Assembly: GCF_000565075.1 (NCBI RefSeq)
Contig: NZ_JDFG01000012.1
Location: forward strand, 148,612 to 212,611
Source of the DNA: Atopobium sp. BS2
Lineage (GTDB): Bacteria; Actinomycetota; Coriobacteriia; Coriobacteriales; Atopobiaceae
Reading direction: 5' to 3'
DNA: 64,000 nt
Shown here: positions 1 to 8,278 of the stretch, one piece after another
Layout of the letters: the number at the start of each line of letters is the position of its first letter
How positions within the stretch are numbered: the stretch's first letter is position 1
Position numbers and translations under genes: made by a program
Notes under the pieces: generated by a model
Databases searched by the model: none
Told to the model about the DNA's origin: nothing
What the model saw: only the letters and a program-made list of their open reading frames with translations

Positions 1-144
1 TGAGCCTAGAGCAATTGCCTCATCAAAGAGGTCAAGAGAATGCTCCAGCGAGACGTTTTTATCGCGAACTTGATCAACAATTGAATCAAGTCTTGCGGTT
101 ATCTGGCCAAAGCTCTGATATTCAGACGTATCGATTTTTGCCAT
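1..144 (-). CDS. xseB: Exodeoxyribonuclease VII small subunit (partial)
   Basis: This is the N-terminal 48 codons of the small subunit of exonuclease VII, which pairs with XseA to degrade single-stranded DNA. The gene is cut by the left window edge. The visible protein has the XseB pattern of a helix ending in ARLDSIVDQV, then a short link with SLEHSLDLFDEAIAL, which matches the conserved 'LSLEESL.LFEEG' region of the family. The ATG lies 2 bases beyond the nusB stop, so the two are probably co-transcribed and translationally coupled. Assignment rests on the short visible segment and on context. Confidence 0.8.
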   Translation of the reverse strand, partial: MAKIDTSEYQSFGQITARLDSIVDQVRDKNVSLEHSLDLFDEAIALGS

Positions 145-146
145 GA

Positions 147-650
147 CTACTCTGCATCTTCCACAGAGCTCTCTGGCTCTTCTTCAGAAACGTCTTGCTC
201 AGCAGACTGCTTATGGCACAGAGAATAAATGTCTTCTCCAGCCTCAATGTCATCAACAATACGACCAAGAACGCCGTTAATAAAGCGAGGTGAATCATCG
301 CCACAGTAAGCGCGAGCAAGGTCAACTACCTCGTTAATAGCAACAGCTACATCAACCTCAGGAACCTCAAGAATCTCGTAAAGAGAAATTCTTAGGAGAT
401 TGCGGTCTACGGAAGGCATGCGATCAATTGCCCAGTCTTTTGAGTAAGCAGCAATGATGTCATCAAGATCATCTCTAATGCCATCTGCTCCTACTGCCAG
501 TGACTGCGCATACTCGTCAAGAGGTCCCTCGGAGAGCGTGTAGTCTCCGTCGAGGACCTCAAGAACGCTGCGATTAGTGGCTTCAGCCTGGAATAAAAGC
601 TGTAGTGCTTGGCTACGGGCGCGGGTACGTCCAAAAAACTTAACGCTCAA
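147..650 (-). CDS. nusB: Transcription antitermination factor NusB
   Basis: NusB binds boxA RNA with NusE (ribosomal protein S10) and supports rRNA antitermination. The 167-residue protein starts with the family motif ARSQALQLLFQAE and ends with the helix RFINGVLGRIVDDIE, both typical of NusB. It carries a family-unusual acidic tail of about 30 residues (EQDVSEEEPESSVEDAE) after the fold. The start is a TTG codon preceded by GGAGTAGGC, the GGAG overlapping the end of the upstream Asp23-family gene. It sits in the common order efp-yqhY-nusB-xseB. Confidence 0.93.
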   Translation of the reverse strand: MSVKFFGRTRARSQALQLLFQAEATNRSVLEVLDGDYTLSEGPLDEYAQSLAVGADGIRDDLDDIIAAYSKDWAIDRMPSVDRNLLRISLYEILEVPEVDVAVAINEVVDLARAYCGDDSPRFINGVLGRIVDDIEAGEDIYSLCHKQSAEQDVSEEEPESSVEDAE

Positions 651-652
651 GC

Positions 653-1018
653 CTACTCCTTAGGAAAAACAAGGCTGTCAATGTAAACATCAACGGAAGC
701 AATGCTGACGCCAATCTGCTCATTTACAGCAGTTGCAACAGCAAGCCTTACCTCAGATGCAAGCTTTGTGAAAGGATAGCCATAGAAAACGGTAAGGTGT
801 ACTCCAAGGTGGAGCTGACCGTTCTCTACACCTGCCTCTACAGCCTTCTCTGGAGCAAGGCTTCTGCTGGTAAAGACGTTAATAAGGTTGGATGCCAGGG
901 TATCGTTTCCGCCAACGGAGGCAACACCTTCAACACTTCCAGCTGCGCCGGAGACAACCGTTGAAATTACATCTTTTGAGATGCCGATGCCTGCTATACG
1001 AAGCTCTGTTTCAGCCAT
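653..1018 (-). CDS. yqhY: Asp23/Gls24 family envelope stress response protein
   Basis: This 121-residue protein belongs to the Asp23/Gls24 family, small proteins linked to cell-envelope homeostasis. In Bacillus the paralogue YqhY is encoded next to nusB and the fatty-acid genes. The N-terminus ISKDVISTVVSGAAGSVEGV and the later GVHLTVFYGYPF segment fit the family alternation of helix and strand. The gene lies between efp and nusB, with its stop inside the nusB ribosome binding region, so it is part of the same operon. The precise role is unknown. Confidence 0.85.
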   Translation of the reverse strand: MAETELRIAGIGISKDVISTVVSGAAGSVEGVASVGGNDTLASNLINVFTSRSLAPEKAVEAGVENGQLHLGVHLTVFYGYPFTKLASEVRLAVATAVNEQIGVSIASVDVYIDSLVFPKE

Positions 1019-1098
1019 GTCTACCCCCTAAAAAGACAAACTGTCTTTGAAATAATTACTCAATACTGTTGGATGCCAATGCACCCAAAGAGAATGCA

Positions 1099-1662
1099 TT
1101 AAACGCGAGAAACAAACTTGCCGTCGCGGGTGTCAACCTTAATGCGCTCACCCTGGTTCAGATACATTGGGACCTGAAGAGTTGCACCGGTCTCAATAGT
1201 TGCTGGCTTAGTACCACCCTGAACGGTGTCACCCTTGAAACCTGGATCGGTCTCAGTGATCTCTGCCTCAATAAACATTGGAGGCTCAACGCCAAGAAGC
1301 TCAGTGTCTGCATAGAGAAGCTGTGCGTTATCGTTCTCCTTGAACCAGACGCTCTTCTCGCCAATGAAATCAGCAGGAACAGCTACCTGATCGTATGTCT
1401 CATTGTCCATGAAGTAGAAGGACTCACCGTCGTTGTAGAGGTACTGCATCTCTTTGGTGAGCAGAAGAACGTTCTCAAACTTGGTGCCAGCGTTGCAGGT
1501 CTGATCGATAACGCGGCCAGAGCGAAGGTCACGAATCTTATAGCGGACAAAAGCGCCGCCCTTACCTGGCTTTACGTGCTGGAACTCAACGATGGTGTAG
1601 TACTTATCGTTAATCTTAAGGCCAAGGCCGTTCTTAAAATCTGCGGTGCTGATAGTTGCCAC
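1099..1662 (-). CDS. efp: Translation elongation factor P
   Basis: EF-P binds the ribosome between the P and E sites and relieves stalling at proline runs. The 187-residue length, the N-terminal KOW-like domain with loop KPGKGGAFVR (tip lysine at residue 34) and the C-terminal signature region IKVDTRDGKFVSRV are diagnostic. The start is GTG at 1662, after a weak AAAAGAG ribosome binding site. A copy of the window-wide octamer (1690-1697) lies just upstream in non-coding DNA, and another (1354-1361) encodes Gly-Glu-Lys within the gene. The modifying enzyme for the lysine is not in the window. Confidence 0.96.
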   Translation of the reverse strand: MATISTADFKNGLGLKINDKYYTIVEFQHVKPGKGGAFVRYKIRDLRSGRVIDQTCNAGTKFENVLLLTKEMQYLYNDGESFYFMDNETYDQVAVPADFIGEKSVWFKENDNAQLLYADTELLGVEPPMFIEAEITETDPGFKGDTVQGGTKPATIETGATLQVPMYLNQGERIKVDTRDGKFVSRV

Positions 1663-1798
1663 GTCTAACTCTTTTCACTCGGTAAAGTCGCGAGAAGAAC
1701 GTGAATTTTCAAACTACCCGCGACACGTATATGCATGTTGGATTTTATCAGTTTCACGCCTTCCGTGCTGGCGGCTCTTGTGAAAATGCAAAATTTGC

Positions 1799-2206
1799 TT
1801 ACTTCTTTTTAATAAAACTCTCTTTAATAAGGCGAGGAAGCTGTGGAATTGCCATAAGTCCGTGCTTAAAAACAAACCAGAAGTTTGGAGAACGCACGAG
1901 TTTCTCCTCCCCTATATAGGCGCGAATTGCCCTCAGTGTTGCCTTGTTGTCTCGCGTAGAAAACGAATAATTACCATTGCTTTTAGTAAAAATGGCAAAG
2001 CGAGAAATGCTTTTGGTGCGTCCCATAACTGAGGCAGCCACATGATCTATCTGATCCCAGGGAATCTGAATGTAATCTTCGGGATTTTTTTGGTTGTAGA
2101 ACTCAAAGGCCTTGTTGCCAATAAGGATATCGCCATACGTAGCTAGCCCATGAAATGACGTTGCCTTTGCGGTGAAGTCAACCGTACTGTTTTGAGACTG
2201 AGCCAT
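1799..2206 (-). CDS. manO: DUF956 family protein, ManO-like
   Basis: This 135-residue protein matches the DUF956 family, called ManO, encoded downstream of mannose-family PTS operons in Gram-positive bacteria and implicated in their control. Conserved-looking segments are ATSFHGLATYGDILIGNKAFEF (here split as the family's N-terminal half) and IQIPWDQIDHVAASV, followed by a C-terminal basic tail. It starts at ATG 2206 after AAAGGATTGT. A hairpin with a U-tract separates it from manZ, so its expression may be lower than that of the PTS genes. No enzymatic function is established. Confidence 0.82.
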   Translation of the reverse strand: MAQSQNSTVDFTAKATSFHGLATYGDILIGNKAFEFYNQKNPEDYIQIPWDQIDHVAASVMGRTKSISRFAIFTKSNGNYSFSTRDNKATLRAIRAYIGEEKLVRSPNFWFVFKHGLMAIPQLPRLIKESFIKKK

Positions 2207-2217
2207 ACAATCCTTTC

Positions 2218-2254
2218 AAAAAATGGGTCGCACCCATTATAGAGCGCGACCCAT
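2218..2254 (-). terminator. Intrinsic terminator between manZ and manO
   Basis: On the minus strand the arms ATGGGTCGC (2246-2254) and GCGACCCAT (2223-2231) pair perfectly over 9 bp and are followed by a run of six U. The hairpin lies between manZ and the manO start, so it can attenuate read-through into manO. Confidence 0.75.
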
Positions 2255-2293
2255 ATTCGTGCGACTTTAAGTACTAGAGCGTACGCTTACTCA

Positions 2294-3211
2294 TTACATA
2301 AAGCCAAGGAGTCGACCAATAATACCAACGGCAAAGAGAGCCAGGATGATAGCAATTGGAGAGACCTTCTTCTTAAGCAGTGAGCAGCAGAGCAGTGTCA
2401 GACCAACAGCTGCCAGTCCAGGAACAAGGGAATCAAGGTTGGACTGAAGTGTGGTTACCTTCACTGGATCAAGACCGTTTGGTCCAAGTGCAGCGTAAAG
2501 CTTTAATGCCTGGTGCATTCCCTCTACTCCTGAAGGAATGCTTGTCCAATCAATGTAGGCACCTGCCTGCTGAGGAATGGTAGAAACAACTGGGGTAAAT
2601 GAAATTGAAACCCAGCGCTGTACCAGGGCGCCAATGATAAACATACCAAGAATAGAAGCACCCTCGGTAATCTTGCCCAGCATGCCGCCAGAAAGATCGG
2701 AAGAGATTGAGGCACCTGCCTTGTAGCCAAACTCCTGGGTGTACCACAGGAAGGAAAGGCGGATGACGTTCCACAGAACAAAGAAGAGAATAGGGCCAAG
2801 TGCAGAACCACCAGCGGCAATAGATGCGCCGAGTGCTCCAAGAATTGGACGGACAGTAAACCAGAAGACTGGGTCACCAACACCGGCCAGAGGGCCCATC
2901 ATGCCTACCTTAACGCCCTGAATTGCAACATCGTCAATAGGCTCACCGTTAGCACGTCCCTCTTCCAGTGCAAGGGTAACGCCCATGACTGGTGCAGAAA
3001 CATAAGGGTGAGTGTTGTAGAACTCAAGGTGGCGCTTAAGAGCTGCTACCTGATCTTCTTTGTTTGGATAAAGCTTTTTGATGGCTGGAATCATTGAGAA
3101 TGCCCAACCACCGTTCTGCATACGCTCATAGTTCCAAGAACCCTGAAGGAACTGATGACGAAGAGCAACAGACATGCGGTCTTTCTTAGAAAGCTGAATC
3201 TTATTCTCCAT
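2294..3211 (-). CDS. manZ: PTS mannose/fructose/sorbose family transporter subunit IID
   Basis: This is the IID membrane subunit of a mannose-class phosphotransferase system; with IIC it forms the sugar channel. The sequence has the IID hallmarks FLQGSWNYERMQNGGWAFSM at the N-terminus and GPLAGVGDPVFWFTVRPI in the middle, followed by hydrophobic C-terminal helices. The ATG at 3211 is preferred over a GTG nine bases earlier, because AAGGAG lies 10 bases upstream of the ATG but only one base before the GTG. Spacing to manY is short and the three PTS genes form one operon. Confidence 0.94.
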   Translation of the reverse strand: MENKIQLSKKDRMSVALRHQFLQGSWNYERMQNGGWAFSMIPAIKKLYPNKEDQVAALKRHLEFYNTHPYVSAPVMGVTLALEEGRANGEPIDDVAIQGVKVGMMGPLAGVGDPVFWFTVRPILGALGASIAAGGSALGPILFFVLWNVIRLSFLWYTQEFGYKAGASISSDLSGGMLGKITEGASILGMFIIGALVQRWVSISFTPVVSTIPQQAGAYIDWTSIPSGVEGMHQALKLYAALGPNGLDPVKVTTLQSNLDSLVPGLAAVGLTLLCCSLLKKKVSPIAIILALFAVGIIGRLLGFM

Positions 3212-3232
3212 TAGTTTCACGCTCCTTCAGAA

Positions 3233-4048
3233 TTAGTAGTTGTCAATAATATCGCCGAGCGGATCACCAGATCCGCCACCTGCGCCGCCACCCTGCTTAG
3301 CAAGGTCTTTAAGACCAATGTAGAGAATAGCAAGGCAAACACCAATAACACCAAGAGCAATAAGAGTGAGCTGGTTAATAGCAGCAAAGACAAAGCCAAG
3401 AGCAAAGAACGGCCAAACCTCACGAGTAGCCATCATGTTAATGACCATTGCGTAACCAACAGCAGCAACCATGCCGCCGCCAACTGCCATACCGCCAGTG
3501 AGCCACTTAGGCATTGCGTTTAGAGCATCAGTGACAATAGCTGGGTCAATGAAGCAAAGAGCAGCTGCAGGAACAGCAATACGTGCGCCCTGCATGAGGA
3601 TAGCTACAATGTGCCAACGCTCGATTGCAGCAAAATCGCCCTTCTCGGCAGCTGCGTCCATTGCGTGGACAATACCAGTTGCAATAGTACGAGCAATCAT
3701 GGTGAGGAACAGGCCTGCTACGGACAAAGGAATTGCAAGTGCAATAGAGGTGTTAATAGCAGCGGTGGTGTCAGTGTCTCCGCCGTTAAGTGCCAAAACC
3801 ATAATGATTGCAGATGCGACAGATGCCAAAGCTGCGTCTGGTGCAACTGCAGCTCCGATGTTTGCCCAACCAAGAGCAATCATCTGAAGAGAACCGCCGA
3901 GGATAATTCCCTCAGCAGGGTGACCAGTCACAAGGCCAATCAGTGAGCAAGCAACCAGGGGCTGGTGGAACTCCCACTGGTCAAGAATACCTTCCATGCC
4001 AGCGAGAAGAGCAACAATTACGACAAGCAGTATTGTGATAGGTGTCAT
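3233..4048 (-). CDS. manY: PTS mannose/fructose/sorbose family transporter subunit IIC
   Basis: This 271-residue hydrophobic protein is the IIC component of the mannose-class PTS. It shows the N-terminal segment MEGILDQWEFHQPLVACSLIG and the PAEGIILGGSLQMIALGWANIGAA region typical of IIC. It ends in a glycine-rich tail (GGGAGGGSGD). An AAGGAGG ribosome binding site lies a few bases before the ATG. The IIC-IID pair is expected to carry glucose, mannose or related hexoses; the exact substrate cannot be read from the sequence. Confidence 0.95.
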   Translation of the reverse strand: MTPITILLVVIVALLAGMEGILDQWEFHQPLVACSLIGLVTGHPAEGIILGGSLQMIALGWANIGAAVAPDAALASVASAIIMVLALNGGDTDTTAAINTSIALAIPLSVAGLFLTMIARTIATGIVHAMDAAAEKGDFAAIERWHIVAILMQGARIAVPAAALCFIDPAIVTDALNAMPKWLTGGMAVGGGMVAAVGYAMVINMMATREVWPFFALGFVFAAINQLTLIALGVIGVCLAILYIGLKDLAKQGGGAGGGSGDPLGDIIDNY

Positions 4049-4064
4049 TTCTACCTCCTTCTAG

Positions 4065-5066
4065 TTACTTACGGGCGCCAAGCTCAGACTTAGCTTTTTT
4101 AAGCATTGCCTCAAAGTTCTCTGCGCTGTCTGCAGGAACCTTACGAACATCAAACGTTGTACCGCACTCGCGGATAGCCTCAAGAGTCTTTACATCGTCC
4201 TCATCCATAGCAACTGCGTTGGTAACAACAACTTTGCCAACAGAATGAGCCATAGAACCAAGGTTTGCTTCCTTGATTTCTACGCCACCCTCAATAGCAC
4301 GAAGCATATCTTGAGGAGTCTCAAACAGAAGCATTGCCTTGGTATTGCCAAAACGAGTGTCGTGAGCAATCTCAATAATCTTCTTAATAGGAACAACGTG
4401 GACATGTACTCCTGGAGGAGCTGCCTGAATAATCATGGTCTTGCGGAGCTCATCTTGAGCAACACCGTCAGAGCAGACAATAATGCGATCTGGCTTGGTC
4501 ATCTTTGTCCACGTAGTTGCAACCTGACCATGCAGAAGACGGGTATCAATACGAGCAAGAACAATCTTAAGCTTGCCATCACCAATAACAGTACCCGCAG
4601 GAATTGCACCCTGAGGTGCTGCTGGAGCAGCAGGAACATCAGTAGGTGTTGCCTCTTGTGGCTCAAGCTCTTCTGGCTTAATCTTTACGCCCATACGAGC
4701 TTCAGAGTAGATCTCTTTTGCTACCTCAGCTGCGGTATCTACACCAAGACGAGAGCCATAAGCTGCAATAAGCATTGGGAGGTTAAGGCCAGTAACAGCA
4801 ACCCAATCCTCTTTACCCTCTTCCTCAAGAACGCGAGAAATCTGGTTAAAGGGGGTGCCACCCCATAAATCAACCAAGAACAAAACGTGCTCTTGATCTT
4901 CAAGCGTGGCAATTGCTTCGAGAATCTTCTGGTGCAGGTCATCTGGGCCCATATCAGGAGTAAGCGTTACAGCTACAACGCCTTCCTGTGGTCCAAAAAT
5001 CATGCCGCCAGAATCTTTGATGCCCTCGGCAAATTTGCCATGGCTGGCTAGAACGATACTAACCAC
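4065..5066 (-). CDS. manX: PTS mannose/fructose/sorbose family IIAB component
   Basis: This cytoplasmic fusion protein relays phosphate from HPr to the sugar. The IIA domain (about residues 1-130) has the phosphorylatable histidine in LASHGKFAEG (His 9). A proline- and alanine-rich linker around residues 135-160 leads to IIB, with the histidine in RIDTRLLHGQVATTW. The start is GTG at 5066, preceded by AAGGAGG. It is the first gene of manXYZ, and a cre-like site lies about 35 bases upstream, suggesting catabolite control of the operon. Length (333 residues) is usual for a IIAB fusion. Confidence 0.95.
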   Translation of the reverse strand: MVSIVLASHGKFAEGIKDSGGMIFGPQEGVVAVTLTPDMGPDDLHQKILEAIATLEDQEHVLFLVDLWGGTPFNQISRVLEEEGKEDWVAVTGLNLPMLIAAYGSRLGVDTAAEVAKEIYSEARMGVKIKPEELEPQEATPTDVPAAPAAPQGAIPAGTVIGDGKLKIVLARIDTRLLHGQVATTWTKMTKPDRIIVCSDGVAQDELRKTMIIQAAPPGVHVHVVPIKKIIEIAHDTRFGNTKAMLLFETPQDMLRAIEGGVEIKEANLGSMAHSVGKVVVTNAVAMDEDDVKTLEAIRECGTTFDVRKVPADSAENFEAMLKKAKSELGARK

Positions 5067-5099
5067 TTCTACCTCCTTCTTTTACACCTAATAAAACAA

Positions 5100-5115
5100 A
5101 TGAAACTGTAAACAT
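5100..5115. promoter_or_regulatory. Candidate cre (catabolite) site upstream of manXYZ
   Basis: The 16 bases ATGAAACTGTAAACAT fit the Gram-positive cre consensus WTGNAANCGNWNNCAW with a single mismatch (T for C in the centre). It lies in the 5' region of the manX operon. Whether this lineage uses a CcpA-type regulator is not known from the window, so this is only a sequence match. Confidence 0.35.
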
Positions 5116-5218
5116 AACAATGAAAATAACATTTACTTTTCTGATTTTATTACATATATCTGAAGCGTGTCTTCACTAACCTAACTCTTTTTAGATTTTT
5201 TAGGTTTTATAAGCCAAT

Positions 5219-5248
5219 TTTAGGGCGAGAAGACCTTCTCGCCCTAAA
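5219..5248. repeat. Inverted pair of the GCGAGAAG octamer (hairpin 1)
   Basis: TTTAGGGCGAGAAG and its exact complement CTTCTCGCCCTAAA face each other across two bases. The octamer copies are at 5225-5232 and 5235-5242. No U-tract follows on either strand, so it is not a canonical terminator. A separate standard terminator for pepP lies immediately beside it. Confidence 0.8.
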
Positions 5249-5255
5249 GGTGAAC

Positions 5256-5290
5256 AAAAAATGCGGCCAGAAACCCAAAGCTTCTGGCCG
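5256..5290 (-). terminator. Intrinsic terminator of the aminopeptidase gene
   Basis: On the minus strand CGGCCAGAA (5282-5290) pairs with TTCTGGCCG (5264-5272) over 9 bp with a 9-base loop, followed by six U (5256-5261). It lies just after the stop of the M24 aminopeptidase gene. Confidence 0.85.
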
Positions 5291-5315
5291 TAAGAATTCT
5301 GTATATCGCGTCTAG

Positions 5316-6440
5316 TTAGCAGCCAACAGACACAAGGTCGTGTGTGGACTGAGTAAAGACATCGTAGCCGTCCTCAGTAACAACGCCAAAGTCCTCAAGA
5401 CGGATACCAAACTTGCCAGGCAGGTAAATGCCAGGCTCATCGGTAACAACAGAACCTGCTGCAATAACCTTGTTCCAGCGAGGGTTGAAGAATGGACGCT
5501 CGTGAATCTCAACGCCAACACCGTGGCCAAGGCCATGGCCAAAGTACTCACCGTAGCCAGCCTCAGAGATAACCTTAACTGCAAGGTTATGAATATCAGA
5601 ACCAGTGACACCTGCATGAATAGCTGCCGCGCAAGTTTCGTTTGCCTTGCGGACAACGTCAAAGACGTGCTGCTGCTCCTCGGAAGGTGCGCCAACAACA
5701 ACAGTACGGGTCATATCTGAGTGGTAATCCAGGTAACCTGCACCGTAGTCCATAACAATCATGTCGCCTGTCTGAACTACGCGCTCACCTGGCTGTGCAT
5801 GAGGATTAGCACCATTAGGACCAGAAGCAATGATGGAATCAAAGGACAGGGCATCTGCACCGTTAGAGAGCATGTAGTTCTCAAGCTCTGCGCGGATCTG
5901 CTGCTCAGTAAGACCTGGCTTAATGTACTTGCAGATGTGGAGGAACGCCTTGTCAGTAATTGACTGAGCGTGCTTCATAAGCTCAATTTCAGCTGGGTCT
6001 TTAACAATACGCAGCTCAGCAATATCACCATGCATGCGTGGAAGCAAAGCAGCAACAGAACGATCGCGCAATGCCTGCTCAAGGCCATCAAAGAACGCAA
6101 GATCAACGGTGTCCTCAATAGCAACTACGCGAGCACGAGCCTCAGCAATATGAGCGGCAACCCACTCGGTAGGAGTAGCGACTTCCTGGTCAAACTTCCA
6201 TGGAGAATCAGCACCAAGGCGCTCCAGGAATGTGTTGTAGTAACGAGAGTCAGTGTGCATGAAGAGCCCATCCTGCGTAATAAATGCAGTATGTGCCTGC
6301 TCAAAGTCAAAGACACGCTCAGCGTCAGTCAACCAACGAAGGTCTGGGTTGTGACGTAGAACAACAGCGTCGTAACCCCTCTGAGCCATTACCTCGCGAA
6401 AGCGCGCAACGCGCTTTGCTGCTGCCTGTAAATCTGCCAT
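5316..6440 (-). CDS. pepP: Xaa-Pro aminopeptidase, M24B family
   Basis: This 374-residue metallopeptidase is predicted to remove N-terminal residues preceding proline. The N-terminal half is the creatinase-like domain (PDLRWLTDAERVFDFEQ). The C-terminal pita-bread domain shows all five metal ligands: the aspartates in VMDYGAGYLDYHSDMTR, the histidine in FGHGLGHGVGVEIHE, and the glutamates in TDEPGIY and RLEDFGVV. AAGGGA precedes the ATG. A strong terminator follows. It stands between the PTS operon and the shikimate genes and looks like a single transcription unit. Confidence 0.92.
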   Translation of the reverse strand: MADLQAAAKRVARFREVMAQRGYDAVVLRHNPDLRWLTDAERVFDFEQAHTAFITQDGLFMHTDSRYYNTFLERLGADSPWKFDQEVATPTEWVAAHIAEARARVVAIEDTVDLAFFDGLEQALRDRSVAALLPRMHGDIAELRIVKDPAEIELMKHAQSITDKAFLHICKYIKPGLTEQQIRAELENYMLSNGADALSFDSIIASGPNGANPHAQPGERVVQTGDMIVMDYGAGYLDYHSDMTRTVVVGAPSEEQQHVFDVVRKANETCAAAIHAGVTGSDIHNLAVKVISEAGYGEYFGHGLGHGVGVEIHERPFFNPRWNKVIAAGSVVTDEPGIYLPGKFGIRLEDFGVVTEDGYDVFTQSTHDLVSVGC

Positions 6441-6532
6441 TTCAAATCCCTTCTCGAGATGTTTACAACAAAGAGTTGCACCTAGTGGAGCCGCATCAGC
6501 AAACGGAGCTCCTTACTGCAAGATGCGGCGCT

Positions 6533-7669
6533 TTAATGCGAAGCGTGAGCCTCACACCAAGCGCGGGCATGCTCGGCGAGAAGTTCCTCGTCGACTGAAG
6601 CTAATCTTACCCTTCCAATAGACATTGGAATCGGCAACATAAAACGATTAGTAGAACGGAAACATTCCTGTTTGAGCGCTTCGATGAGCTGCTCGGGAGT
6701 AATGTCACACGTAACAAAACCAATATTCAAGCGCTCAAGAATCTCGTCTTGGGCAAGCATATCGTCAAAAGAAAGTGCCTCTTTAGCTACTGCAATTCTT
6801 GCCGAAAAACGCAGTGCGTCTGCATAAAGTGCAGAAAGAGGCTGATCAGCTGGGATGAGCGGGCGAAGTGCCTCCACAAAAACCCAACCGTAAGGAACAG
6901 ACTGCTGAATAGCAATAGCGGAAGAATCAGAGAGACGGCCACGGGTCTTAGTAGACTCTGCCAGCTGCTCTGCAACTATATCGGCAACTCCAGAGGAGAG
7001 GTTATCTGCTCTATCCCAAATGCGGCCAAACTCCGCCTCGTTATCAGACATAGCCGTTGCAACCATGCATACCTGGGCAACCTTAGCACTGTCATCGCAA
7101 AGGTCCATAACCTCAAGATCTGCAAAGCAGAAACGAGCACAAGGCTTAGTGGTAACAAGGCGCTGATGTTCAGCGTCAGTATCAAGTGCTCGAGGAGTAA
7201 TGGACGAGACAATAACTGCTGCTAAATCAAGTGGAACAGTAGCAAGGGAAACTCCCCCACACCACTTGTTTGCCACGTGGTTAGCAAGAGAAATGACGCC
7301 CTCGTGGCCCACGGCAACTACTAAATCATCAGCTGTCAGGTGCATTTCTGCCAAAGCAGACAATACCTGTGCCTCAGTTGCCACGGTAGTTGCTGCCTTG
7401 CCATCTTCCACATCTACACGTGTGACGAGAAAACCAATGGTGGTGAGGTCTCTACGCAGAAGCTCAGCAAGGTCTTCATCTGCCTGATTGCTGACAAGAA
7501 AAGCACAGCGATGAGGTCTTCCCACTGCGGTTCTGAGCTCAGTACCAAAGTTTGAAAGAACGCCTGCGCCAGAACGAAGTGCAATAGAGCCACCAGGAAT
7601 AGAAACCCACTGTTTGATCTGAACAGGTGGCAATTCCTCTTCAAGTTCAGTCTGGACGTTGTCACTCAT
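6533..7669 (-). CDS. 3-dehydroquinate synthase-like protein with lost active-site motifs
   Basis: The protein (378 residues) has the overall arrangement of AroB: an N-terminal nucleotide-binding half, then a stretch where GHEGVISLANHVANKWCGGV (residues 121-140) aligns with the AroB motif GGGVVGDLAGFAA..YLRG. The catalytic features are missing. The lysine/asparagine segment after 'VDSSVGGKTG' is replaced by SSITPRALD. The zinc-ligand motif NFGHTFGHAIE is absent; SVPYGWVFVEAL stands in its place. It therefore probably does not make dehydroquinate. The start at 7669 overlaps the aroK stop as ATGA with AAAGAGG upstream, arguing for coupled translation with shikimate kinase. A divergent or regulatory AroB homologue is the best reading. 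Confidence 0.6.
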   Translation of the reverse strand: MSDNVQTELEEELPPVQIKQWVSIPGGSIALRSGAGVLSNFGTELRTAVGRPHRCAFLVSNQADEDLAELLRRDLTTIGFLVTRVDVEDGKAATTVATEAQVLSALAEMHLTADDLVVAVGHEGVISLANHVANKWCGGVSLATVPLDLAAVIVSSITPRALDTDAEHQRLVTTKPCARFCFADLEVMDLCDDSAKVAQVCMVATAMSDNEAEFGRIWDRADNLSSGVADIVAEQLAESTKTRGRLSDSSAIAIQQSVPYGWVFVEALRPLIPADQPLSALYADALRFSARIAVAKEALSFDDMLAQDEILERLNIGFVTCDITPEQLIEALKQECFRSTNRFMLPIPMSIGRVRLASVDEELLAEHARAWCEAHASH

Positions 7670-8214
7670 AGAAGACCTCTTTCCCAAAGCAGCTTGCCAG
7701 AATCAATGGCTACCTGCTCAAATGTTTTCTCACGAATATCAATAGTAATATCAGCAGCGGCCTCATAACGCGGGCGCAGGCGTCTATAGAGCTGAGTAGC
7801 GTTTTCAAAGCTTCCCAGATCGGGACGCCTATCCGTGCGCTGAATTTGGCGAAGCGAGTCAGAAAGATCGCCGTCGAGAAACACGATGACTCCCATCTCA
7901 CGCATAAGCGCAAGATTGACGTCCTTCTCGACAATTCCACCGCCGCAGCTTACGAGCAGTGACTTCTTAGACTTAAGCGTGTGTAAAACCTCAGTTTCTG
8001 CCTGCCTAAAAAGCTCTTCACCGTCATCTTCGTAGATTTCTGCCAGTGATTTACCTGCTATACGCTCTGCTAGGCGATCGGTGTCAACATAACGGCGGTG
8101 AAACAGCTCGCCCAAATTACGTGCGAGTGTAGACTTTCCGGCGCCCAGAAAGCCTACAAAAAAGATATGATCACAGCCCTCATGTACAACGTATCTTGAA
8201 TCGCGAAGCTCCAT
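7666..8214 (-). CDS. aroK: Shikimate kinase
   Basis: Shikimate kinase phosphorylates shikimate with ATP in aromatic amino-acid synthesis. The P-loop GFLGAGKST, the shikimate-binding DTDRLAERIAG segment and the GGGIV motif (VSCGGGIVEKD) are intact. The proposed start at 8214 (MELRDSRY) follows GGCTGGAGGAGT; an upstream ATG at 8259 is also open but lacks a good ribosome binding site. Its stop overlaps the start of the AroB-like gene. Only this step and the AroB-like gene of the pathway are in the window. Confidence 0.9.
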   Translation of the reverse strand: MELRDSRYVVHEGCDHIFFVGFLGAGKSTLARNLGELFHRRYVDTDRLAERIAGKSLAEIYEDDGEELFRQAETEVLHTLKSKKSLLVSCGGGIVEKDVNLALMREMGVIVFLDGDLSDSLRQIQRTDRRPDLGSFENATQLYRRLRPRYEAAADITIDIREKTFEQVAIDSGKLLWERGLL

Positions 8215-8278
8215 ACTCCTCCAGCCTTTCAAGATGATTCTATCATCGAGTTGGAGCAAGTAAACTAAAGCCGTCTTG

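Noticed and set aside
5219..5248. Reading the octamer as a strand-biased KOPS-type signal
   Set aside because: Copies occur on both strands (21 against 13, or 18 against 10 without inverted pairs), which is too even for KOPS, although a weak skew cannot be excluded from one window.
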